From Shewanella sp. UCD-KL21 (GTDB lineage Bacteria > Pseudomonadota > Gammaproteobacteria > Enterobacterales > Shewanellaceae): DNA of 64,000 nucleotides. The translations under genes and the position numbers were made by a program. Under the pieces are notes generated by a model, which saw nothing but the letters and a program-made list of their open reading frames with translations, was not told where the DNA came from and searched no databases. Location of the stretch: assembly GCF_001957135.1 (NCBI RefSeq), contig NZ_MPHK01000014.1, positions 56,725 through 120,724 of the forward strand. Reading direction: 5' to 3'. Positions 45,472 to 53,403 of the stretch are shown one piece after another (the stretch's first letter is position 1; every line of letters begins with the position of its first letter).

Positions 45472-47542
45472 TCATTGATCTAAAACTAGATTAGCCTGTA
45501 ATAACTCTTCATATTTTTCAGTAACAGTATACCCCATCGCAGCATAGCCCTTAGCTCTCTTTTGATACATTCTTTGCAGCATTGGCAAGGCAGAATCGAG
45601 ATAGTCAAACACTATCACTTTATCTTTTCCTTCAAATTGTCTTTGTATTCGACCAACATATTGCACTAGCGAGCCTTTCCAAGAGATGGGTAAAACAAGA
45701 AATAAAGTATCTAACTTTGGCAAATCGAACCCCTCACCAATATATTTCCCTGTCGCCACTATGACTTGAGTATCATCCAAGGCCGCCATTGAAAGCGCTC
45801 GCTCTTTAGCGCTCATTGCACCTCGCAGAAGCACAAAGCTAATCCCATTTTTTAACAGTAATTCGCCTAACAATTCAGCATGATCTCTGCGCTCAGTTAG
45901 AATTATAGGATGCCTTTGTTGTGCAACAACCGATAAAATATCAGAAATAATAATGGCATTCATCAATAATAACTTGTCCATAATCATACAAAAGTGAGTC
46001 AACGCTATTATCTTTGCGATTAATCAAGCTCTGGTAGGTGGCAATATCAACTTGTCCCGTAGGCTTACGTTTCCCACCACCAATTAACCCCACCTCACAA
46101 CCATCAAGAAAAGCTGTTAAGCGCTCCTTCCATTGCTCCAATAACTGACGACTATGAACCAAAATTAGCGTATTCACTTTACGCCGGTGGATCAGACCAA
46201 TTGCCGCGACGGTTTTGCCAAATGCCGTCGGTGCATGTAGCACACCAGTATCATGCTTTGCCAATACCGCTACAGCTTTCTTTTGATCTTTCCTCAACTC
46301 ACCTATAAACACTAGCCCCTTTAAACAAGTACCTTGTCTGCGCTTATCCTCCAACTCAATCTCAATCGCATTGCTTTCCAGCTGACTAGCTACCTCATCA
46401 TAGCAACCGCGAGGTAAAGCTAGGTAGCCATTATCAACATCCGCCAAGCAAATAAAGCGTGGGATCCCATTGGTTGAAAATCGTAAAGCCTGAGTTTTAA
46501 AAAAGACTGGGTTAGAAAAACTCGCAATTCTCTTTAGCTTTGCCAATAGCGCCTGCGGTAAGGCATTCATACTAAGGTATAAACGATTAGCCAAAATTAG
46601 AGTTAACTTTTCCGGACAGCCTGTAATGACATCATTGTCTCTGGTGTAGTTTAGCTCCCAAGGCTTTCTCTCTGTATCTTGCTTCACTTCTTGTGATTGA
46701 TAACTAAGTATAATTTCCAGTTGTTGCTTTGTAAGTTTTTGAACAGATGATAAGTAACCCCACTGATCAGAGTGAGGGTATAAATTTTCGTCAACAAATA
46801 TGCTGTTACCTTGCTGTCGAGGAGCATGCTGCAAAGGAAGTGCAATCAAATTACCAAATCCACCAATAGGTAAAACATCCTGATTAGGAAACAGTCGATC
46901 ATAAGACTCGAATGATAAGCCAGCATGAAATTCCATGGCTTTATCGAGCAAGATAAAACCTAACAGCCTGGCATCTTGAGCTCATACAGGAGACTCAAAA
47001 AATACCCAAATATGGGCTCCATTGCCCGAACGTGAACGCTCTACACTACAAGGGACTTTGAACTCGTTACACGCTTTTCGAAAAGCCGACACAGCCTCTT
47101 GCCAATCCGACTTATCAAAGTCAGCCGCGAGTAACCAACAACTGTAATCTTCCAGTAGTGGGTACAAACCTAAAATGTGACGGCCTGCGAGGTGATTGTA
47201 TATCGCTTTTTGATCCAAAATCTTAAATGCTTGGTGAACACATTCCATGCATTTAATCTTAGGTTTATTGCATTTACCTTGTTGCCACTCATTGTGACAC
47301 CCAACTGAATAACCACTACGTCCCCGCTTGTTCTGCCAGTGATTTGCATAAATATCTTGCCGACCACGAAATAGCTTCATGTAGATATCTATTTTCTGAG
47401 AACTACTTAAGCGCAATACCGCAAGGTTAGAATCGAGTAAAGCAGAGCGCCTAGCTAACAAGGTTTGTCGCTCGCCTTCCAACTCAACCAGTCTTTGCTC
47501 TATTGTTTTTAGTTCAACATCAGACGACATAATTCTTGGCAT
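45472..47542 (-). pseudogene. TOTE-type primase-helicase gene, broken by a TGA and an internal deletion
   Basis: Three pieces of one former gene. Piece 1 (47542-46982): coiled coil, a Cys cluster (near residues 82, 91, 98, 101), and an archaeo-eukaryotic primase domain with DFD (141-143) and RSGNGAHIWVFFE, ending at TGA 46982-46984. Piece 2 (46981-45941) continues in the same frame (SYDRLFPNQDVLPIGGFGNLIALPLQ), then a superfamily 2 helicase with APTAFGKT (Walker A) and DECH (Walker B). Piece 3 (to 45472) is in another frame and starts within the second helicase lobe (PIILTERRDH ... QYVGRIQRQ). Helicase motif III and its surroundings, probably around 100 residues, are missing at the junction near 45950-45975. 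TOTE primases belong to predicted conflict systems. This copy is surely inactive as one protein. Confidence 0.82.
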
Positions 47543-47589
47543 CCTAATTGCGATGTGACTTGATTAAACCTGACATAAATATAGCTACA

Positions 47590-47660
47590 AACCTTATCAT
47601 AACTAGGCTACAATGAAACCACACTCATTATATCTTGTCAGGATATTTTAACCTTGTCAG
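47590..47660 (+). promoter_or_regulatory. Upstream region of the AbiE-type pair with direct repeats
   Basis: TTGTCAG occurs at 47635-47641 and again at 47654-47660, 19 bp apart; a related CTTATCA lies at about 47603. Antitoxins of AbiEi type repress their own promoter by binding repeats, so these may be operator sites. The second copy overlaps the proposed TTG start codon. Tentative. Confidence 0.4.
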
Positions 47661-48277
47661 TTTCAGCGTTAGTTGCCAATAGATTATCTCGAATGAAACG
47701 AGGTGTCCCATTTTCCATAGAGAATTTTTATTCTCTAGGTACTACGACATCTGTTCAAAAGGCAATGAGTCGCTTAACCAAGGAAGGGCAAGTTGCTCGT
47801 GTTGCAAAAGGGATATATTCCCGCCCAAAACCCTTAGCCAGTATTCCCTCGATCAAAATCACAGCAAAAGCTGAAGAAGTGGCGAAGACATGGGCTAGGA
47901 CTCACAAATATAAAATAGCCCCTCAGGGATTAGAAGCCGCCTATCGACTCGGCATGCAAACCCAGGCACCGGTTAAAACCGTATATTGGACGACTGGACC
48001 AACGCGTGAGTTTCACGTCGGTAATGAAATTGTCCAAGTAAAACATACGACTGAAACCAAGTTGCAGTGGATAAATAAACCTGAGGGAGTCTTATTTAGA
48101 GGCTTACTGTCCCTTTCGCCTGAACACACTCCGCTATCTACACTGCATATGGCGTTTAAACGCTTAAATTTGCAAGAAGAAGAAGCCATTCAAGTGCTTC
48201 AAAAATTAAGTAATAGTCCAGTTTTAAAAATATGGAAATACAAGTTAAATCAACTAGAGAGTAGTCTTCGTTCATGA
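47654..48277 (+). CDS. AbiEi-like antitoxin (DUF6088 family)
   Basis: A 207-residue protein with an N-terminal winged helix-turn-helix (about 17-60: PFSIENFYSLGTTTSVQKAMSRL ... GQVARVAKGIYSRP) and a C-terminal domain resembling AbiEi antitoxins. In type IV toxin-antitoxin systems the antitoxin counters the toxin and represses the operon. The start is probably TTG 47654, since relatives share the N-terminal residues (ANRLSRMKRG); ATG 47693 is the alternative but has no ribosome binding site. Stop and toxin start overlap (ATGA). Confidence 0.85.
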   Translation: MSVSALVANRLSRMKRGVPFSIENFYSLGTTTSVQKAMSRLTKEGQVARVAKGIYSRPKPLASIPSIKITAKAEEVAKTWARTHKYKIAPQGLEAAYRLGMQTQAPVKTVYWTTGPTREFHVGNEIVQVKHTTETKLQWINKPEGVLFRGLLSLSPEHTPLSTLHMAFKRLNLQEEEAIQVLQKLSNSPVLKIWKYKLNQLESSLRS

Positions 48278-49338
48278 GCATTTTTGACCTATATGCCGAT
48301 AAATCTAAACATGAAGATCTTGCAAACATGTTTTCATATGCCGCCCAACAACATGAGCATGGTTTAGTTGCTAACTTTCTAGAAAAAGATGTCTGGGTTG
48401 CTGAAATTCTCCGCCTACTATACGACGAAAAGTTACTCGGTGACTGCTCGGTAGCATTTAAAGGTGGAACAGCACTCAGTAAATGCTGGAGCGCTATTGA
48501 GCGCTTCTCCGAAGATATTGATTTATCGATTCATTGGGCCGATTTGTCAGGATTGTCAGAAGATGATGAGCTTGCAGCATGGCAAAAGAGCATTCAAAGC
48601 AATAGCCAAAATAAGAAGTTTAGAGATGAGCAGCAGAAACGTCTTGTGCAGTGGAGCAACGACTTAGTTGAAAAGCTAAATCATCGTCTTGCGCAGTACA
48701 ATATAGAAGGACTGTCTGCCGAGCTTGAACCAGACTCACATGGTGAAAAAATTGAGATCCATTTCCCACGTGTAACCTACAGCGCTAATGACTACCAGCT
48801 TGATTATATACTATTGGAATTTGGCGGTAGAAACAGAGGCAAGCCAACTGAAATCATTGATATTAATTGCTATATGGATAGTATTCCTGATTTCGCATCA
48901 CTAGCACTACCGAAAGCCAGCGTAATGGCATATCAGAAGGACTTTATTCTTTGGGAGAAATTAACGGCATTGCACCAATTTTCAACCCAAGAGAAAGATC
49001 CCAATCCAAATAGACTTGCTCGACATTGGTACGATGTCGATTGTCTTCTAAATATGGAGTTTGCCGATCCCCTCAATACATCAGAGGCCATGCTTGCCGT
49101 CATCGAAATGAAAAAACACCGCTGGGCCAGCCCTGGAGTTGATTACGAAGAGATACTTCAAGGCGAACTAAAACTGATCCCAGAAACTAAAAGGTTAGAG
49201 GATATTTCACAAGATCATGCAGAGGCCGTAGCTGGCGGTATGTTTTTTACCACTCCAGATCTATTTGACGCCATAGTCACGCGGCTTACAGCGACTCAAA
49301 ATGACATCAATGCACATATAAAAGCTTCGCTGAAATAG
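48274..49338 (+). CDS. AbiEii-like nucleotidyltransferase toxin
   Basis: A 354-residue nucleotidyltransferase of the AbiEii/AbiGii toxin family. Catalytic motifs are intact: FKGGTALSK (62-70), then FSEDIDLSI with Asp81 and Asp83. Characterised relatives transfer nucleotides to tRNA or other targets, stop growth and can abort phage infection. ATGA overlap with the antitoxin gene indicates translational coupling. It is the only fully intact cargo system of the island. Confidence 0.9.
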   Translation: MSIFDLYADKSKHEDLANMFSYAAQQHEHGLVANFLEKDVWVAEILRLLYDEKLLGDCSVAFKGGTALSKCWSAIERFSEDIDLSIHWADLSGLSEDDELAAWQKSIQSNSQNKKFRDEQQKRLVQWSNDLVEKLNHRLAQYNIEGLSAELEPDSHGEKIEIHFPRVTYSANDYQLDYILLEFGGRNRGKPTEIIDINCYMDSIPDFASLALPKASVMAYQKDFILWEKLTALHQFSTQEKDPNPNRLARHWYDVDCLLNMEFADPLNTSEAMLAVIEMKKHRWASPGVDYEEILQGELKLIPETKRLEDISQDHAEAVAGGMFFTTPDLFDAIVTRLTATQNDINAHIKASLK

Positions 49339-49669
49339 CAAGATCACATGCAATAGCACCCCGCCTATCCCCCTATAGGATGAATTTCACTGTTAAGCCA
49401 ATATTGCTTCAGCATCCCCGTCCACCAGCAGCAAAATCTGTCATCTATGTGACTTTAAACGTTAAATCACCCTCAAATGTAAATCAGCAATATCACAACA
49501 ATAAACAGACCAAAAACCGTGACAAACTTTCAGGCAGAAAAGATTAATTCTCGCCAAGTTAGCCACTAAAAGTAATGACTTAAGGCCTCAAGTTACGCCA
49601 AAGCGCCATTTCCACAGCCAAACTCCGCGATTTAACATAACCACCCATTGTGTGCAGTCAGCCAAATCG
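49339..49669. other. Spacer between the AbiE toxin and tniQ genes
   Basis: About 330 bases between convergent genes. No gene, no strong terminator and no clear repeat; a short imperfect inverted repeat CCTAT/ATAGG lies at about 49365-49380. Confidence 0.45.
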
Positions 49670-51256
49670 TCACTTCAATCCCAATTTAACCAGTAGCGCC
49701 AGCGTTAATGGCAACTTATCAAGCCGCTTAATTAAATGTCCCTTATCGCGCACTTTCGATGCTAGCACCGTCAGTGACATTGACTCAGCCCCCTCAAGCT
49801 CACTAATCGCCAGCACCAATCTCGCATCCTCAGCTTCCCAATCCTTGAGCTGTCGTAATGGCTTCAACGCTGGGGGCAAGATCGCTTCGAGACAATCTCG
49901 GTCATGGTGATATAAATGAAAAAATGCTCGACTGTGGTGGGATTTAAGCTCTTTTCTGCGCCACTCTGGGTGCGATTGACGCGCATCAAGTAGCTCAATC
50001 ACTGACGACTGATGTTTCCTCATCGCATTCAATTGCTGACGCCACTGTACCAGGCCAGGCGTATTTGAAATCAACTGCTCGACATAACCCAAACCCACCC
50101 CAACACATTTCGAAATATCATGTCGGTCGCGCCCAAGTTGGGCCAGCAGCAACACCCAATGGCGCTTTGCTTGCGAAAAGGCATTGGCATTACTGGCATG
50201 TTTTATTCCAGCTAACTCAGCAATACGGCGGATATAACATCGACTCCGACCAATCTTAGTTTCAATCTGAGACATACTTACCCCATCAGACAACAAAGAC
50301 AAAATACGCTCACGATCATCATTTACTTCAGTAGGCGCATTAAAACTGGGCATTAGCTGAAACGGACTCTCTTGACCTAAAAAACCTCGAGGATCTTTAT
50401 CAAACAACCAAAAGCCTAAAATCAGATGCTTAAACGGATGATTTAGGGTTCGGGTTTTATTGCGAACTAACGGCCCTAGAAAACGTTCACCAAAATCAAA
50501 TTCGCTATCAAGATCAAACACCATATCTTGATAACACTCTGAAATAGCATGCACCAACCTCGCCATACGGATCTGCCCAGAGCGCGTCATAAACCCCCTT
50601 TGCATTAATTGGTGTCGATAGTGAGCATGCAGCAAGGCTAAATCGCATGGCTTATCTTTTATTAGCGCCAACGAATCCCAACAAAACTGAGCAAAATCAA
50701 TAGTCAATTGATGCTCAACCCGATATATATGAGGTGTAAAACTTGGGTGAGAAAAACTTAATTGCCTATCGAGGCCCACATCACCACTCGGTACCACCAC
50801 CAGTAAACAATGATGGATTGGGCAAGCTACAAGCCCAGGGATCTGTTGACGAATATCAAACATCGGAACACCAGTCTTATCTCTGAATTCAGAGAAACAC
50901 AGTGGACACACCCGATGGCCGGCAGAAAAATTGAGCCTCGCATGGGGGATATTAGCGGTAATGACCGCATTACTGGTGCCATGGAGCATAGCTGATGATA
51001 GTTTCTGCTTCGCATCATGACCGAAAAAATGAAACAGCGGGAATAGCGTGTGGTTGACCAACCATTGGTGCGGGGTGAGCTCACCGTGTTCGGCGAGACC
51101 CACTAGCGATTGAGGTAGATAAGGATGGATACGGGTTTTGGGTTGTTGAAATAGGGTTTGATAGGTGTTTTTTTCATGTCCCACACTGCACATTAAATGG
51201 TATCTCACCACCCAGCTGAATATTGATTCGTTAGCATGGGGGGCGAGATGATTCAT
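49670..51256 (-). CDS. TniQ/TnsD-family transposition target-selection protein
   Basis: A 528-residue protein of the TniQ/TnsD family, which in Tn7-like elements recognises the insertion site and recruits TnsC. The N-terminus (ANESIFSWVVRYHLMCS) is the TniQ opening motif. A zinc-finger pair follows: CPLCFSEF (near 125) and PGLVACPIHHCLLV (near 150). In the C-terminal half a helix-turn-helix-like segment, LLSDGVSMSQIETKIGRSRCYIRRI, is seen near 335. Start ATG 51256 overlaps the stop of the upstream tnsD-like fragment (ATGA), so the two were co-translated. The gene appears intact although the transposase genes are gone. Confidence 0.87.
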   Translation of the reverse strand: MNHLAPHANESIFSWVVRYHLMCSVGHEKNTYQTLFQQPKTRIHPYLPQSLVGLAEHGELTPHQWLVNHTLFPLFHFFGHDAKQKLSSAMLHGTSNAVITANIPHARLNFSAGHRVCPLCFSEFRDKTGVPMFDIRQQIPGLVACPIHHCLLVVVPSGDVGLDRQLSFSHPSFTPHIYRVEHQLTIDFAQFCWDSLALIKDKPCDLALLHAHYRHQLMQRGFMTRSGQIRMARLVHAISECYQDMVFDLDSEFDFGERFLGPLVRNKTRTLNHPFKHLILGFWLFDKDPRGFLGQESPFQLMPSFNAPTEVNDDRERILSLLSDGVSMSQIETKIGRSRCYIRRIAELAGIKHASNANAFSQAKRHWVLLLAQLGRDRHDISKCVGVGLGYVEQLISNTPGLVQWRQQLNAMRKHQSSVIELLDARQSHPEWRRKELKSHHSRAFFHLYHHDRDCLEAILPPALKPLRQLKDWEAEDARLVLAISELEGAESMSLTVLASKVRDKGHLIKRLDKLPLTLALLVKLGLK

Positions 51257-51756
51257 GTCAGATGCTGGCACTCTGATAATTCATTGCGAAGCCAAAAAAT
51301 TATTGCTAACCAGTAAAGCGGATGCCGACTTTTAGCACTCCCTAGTTGGCCTGATAACGTTGCCCACAGGATATTGGTTTGCCTGCTTCGCTCAGGCCTT
51401 TGCGATGAAAACAATCCAAACATGCACTCTTGACCCAAGTCTTCCTTCATTTGCTTCGCTAGTTGATCGAACCGTTTACGCTCTTTTTGTTGCAAGGGTA
51501 ACTCGGACTCACAATTCAAATATCGACGAATTTGCGCTTTAACTCGATTAGGCCAAAGAGGATCTTCTTTTATCGTTTTATCGACGCTGTAGATAAATGG
51601 TTGCCATTCAATCTCCCAAGGCTGAAGCGACATAGCCTCAGCGGTATCTAACCAATGATGCGGTAGTGTAAATGGCAACACTTTTAATTCATCATGAGAA
51701 TACAAGACATGATCATGAATAGGGCATATTTTAGCGCCACACAACTGGTGAAGCAC
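51253..51756 (-). pseudogene. Truncated second TniQ/TnsD-type gene, C-terminal part
   Basis: An open frame of 168 codons that begins in the middle of a TniQ-type zinc region (LHQLCGAKICPIHDHVLYSHD) and continues as a C-terminal domain with no recognisable motif (PWEIEWQPFIYS ... NRVKAQIRRYLN). Everything upstream of the finger, including the N-terminal motif, is missing; at about 51757 the sequence changes into an oppositely oriented hsdR gene. Its stop overlaps the start of the intact TniQ gene by ATGA. Tn7-like elements of several groups carry two TniQ-family genes in tandem, one site-specific. Confidence 0.72.
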
Positions 51757-51773
51757 CTTTTCATCATTACACC

Positions 51774-53261
51774 ATGCGCCAGGCGATCGAAGAGAAGTTT
51801 ATACTCGATGTATTAGCAAATTACACTACCTATAAAACTTACTACCAAATTACCCAAACCGCAGAAGAAGATACTCATGTCGAACGCAAGAAAGCTGCTC
51901 GTGCACTTGCTCGGTTTTTAACACTGCATGAATATAATATTGCCCAAAAAACAGAAGTAATGATTGAACACTTCAGAACGCATGTTCGTCACAAAATAGG
52001 TCAACGAGCTAAAGCTATGGTGGTAACAGACTCACGCTTACATGCGGTGCGTTATAAGAATGCCTTTGATGATTATATAGCTAAAAAGGGCTATACCGAT
52101 GTGCGAAGCTTGGTCGCTTTTTCTGGCACAGTGGAAGACCCTAAAGTACTTGGCGTAAATTATACAGAAGTAGGCATGAACAATGGTATTTCTGAAAGAG
52201 CGTTACCAGAAGAGTTTGAAACAGACGACTATAAGGTATTGTTAGTTGCAGAGAAGTACCAAACAGGCTTTGACCAACCGTTATTACATACGATGTATGT
52301 TGATAAAAAATTGTCTGGTATACAAGCCGTACAGACGCTTTCACGATTAAACCGTATGGCTGTTGGCAAGGAAGATACTTTTGTATTGGACTTTAGAAAC
52401 GAGCCTGAAGAAATTTTTGAAGCATTTAAGCCATTTTATAAAGTTACTCGCGCAGAAGAGTTAACGGATCCTCATCATCTCTATCGTTTACAGAGTCAAA
52501 TTGATGAGCACCAAGTTATTCACAATAACGAAGTTAATGATTTTTGCGCGATTTACTTTGCACCTAAACGCAAAGAGAGTGTACATGATCACGCAAAAAT
52601 GAACGGCGTTATCGATTTAGCAGTAGAAAGATATGTAGCATTAGATAATGAATCGCAAGGTGACTTTAAAAGCTTATTAGTTAACTTCAGAAATATGTAT
52701 AGCTTCTTGTCACAAGTAATGCCTTACCAAGATACTGATTTAGAAAAGCTCTATACCTATTTACGTTATTTATTAACGAAATTACCAAGGGATGCTTCAG
52801 GCCCTGGTTATCAGATAGATGGTGATGTTGAACTTGAATATTATCGTTTGCAAAAAATCAGTGAAGGTTCGATAAATTTAGAACCAGGTAATGCCGATGA
52901 TTTAGGTGGACCTTCTGATGTAGGTACAGGTACTTCCGCCGAAGAAGTACCTCTATCTGAGTTAGTAAGGGCTCTTAATGAAAGATTTGGCACTGACTTC
53001 ACCGAAGCTGACCGTTTGTTCTTTGAACAAATAGAAGAAGAGGCATTTGAAAGCGAAGAGCTTAAAGAAGCCGCTTCAGCAAATAGCTTTAATGACTTTT
53101 CATCAATATTATCAAAAATGTTTGAAGACATATTAATTGATCGCATGGATGATAACGAAGAAATTTTCCAACGCCTAATGGGTGATGCTGATGTACGGGG
53201 TATTGCTGTTAATGATATAGCTAAGAGCTTGTACAAGCGATTTAGACAAAATAATTTTTAG
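51774..53261 (+). pseudogene. 3' fragment of a type I restriction endonuclease gene (HsdR)
   Basis: Codes for the C-terminal half of an HsdR-type motor/restriction subunit. It starts at the MRQAIEEKFILDVL block that lies between the two helicase lobes, and continues through lobe 2 (RAKAMVVTDSR ... LLVAEKYQTGFDQPLLHTMYVDK ... AVQTLSRLNR) and the helical C-terminal region. The frame opens at 51735, and hsdR-like coding probably begins near 51757 (PFHHYTM). The nuclease and first ATPase lobe with Walker motifs are absent, and no hsdM or hsdS adjoins, so it cannot restrict. The reading frame of 495 residues is undamaged, so truncation was probably recent. Confidence 0.85.
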
Positions 53262-53281
53262 TTTAATTTAGATAACCACAC

Positions 53282-53402
53282 AAAAACGAAGACAATATTT
53301 TAATTTATAACAATCAATTAGATAAGTTAATTTTAAGCAATTTTCACAAAAAGATTGTCTTCGTTTAATTCCAATTGTCTTCGTTATAATTCCATGCTTA
53401 CA
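53282..53402 (-). repeat. Right end of the island with abutting transposase-type sites
   Basis: Read inward from 53402: TGTAAGCATGGAATTA, then site R1 (53373-53393, GAATTATAACGAAGACAA) directly abutting R2 (53354-53372, GAATTAAACGAAGACAAT), and a further copy in the opposite orientation at 53282-53296 (AAAAACGAAGACAAT). R1 shares an 18-base identical core with left site L2. Abutting sites mark the right end of Tn7, which in Tn7 also faces the 3' end of the target gene, as here. Confidence 0.76.
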
Positions 53403-53403
53403 A

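Larger units (their letters stand above)
45204..53402. mobile_element. Degraded Tn7-like (Tn6230-type) island inserted at the 3' end of yhiN
   Basis: About 8.2 kb. The left end begins TGTAATGATGAAATTA and the right end, read inward, begins TGTAAGCATGGAATTA; both run on into AACGAAGACAA. The right end lies 1-2 bases from the yhiN stop codon. AATTA lies directly outside the left end and also at 53402-53406, overlapping the right terminal base, so a 5-bp target duplication is likely with a one-base doubt about register. Inside are an intact TniQ/TnsD gene, a truncated second one, an hsdR fragment, an AbiE pair and a broken TOTE-type gene. No tnsA, tnsB or tnsC remains. Published work places Tn6230-type heteromeric-transposase elements at one position in yhiN; the site, the end structure and TniQ fit that. 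Confidence 0.8.

Noticed and set aside
44909..46984. TGA recoding as selenocysteine or tryptophan in the phzF-like and primase genes
   Set aside because: TGA is used as a normal stop elsewhere in the window, the positions are not conserved Cys or Trp sites, and no suitable downstream stem was seen.
51774..53261. Complete restriction system
   Set aside because: Only the C-terminal part of HsdR is present; no first ATPase lobe, nuclease, hsdM or hsdS.
45204..53402. CRISPR-guided transposon (CAST)
   Set aside because: A TniQ gene is present, but no Cas gene and no CRISPR-like repeat-spacer array was seen; the yhiN site and TnsD-like fragment fit protein-guided insertion.
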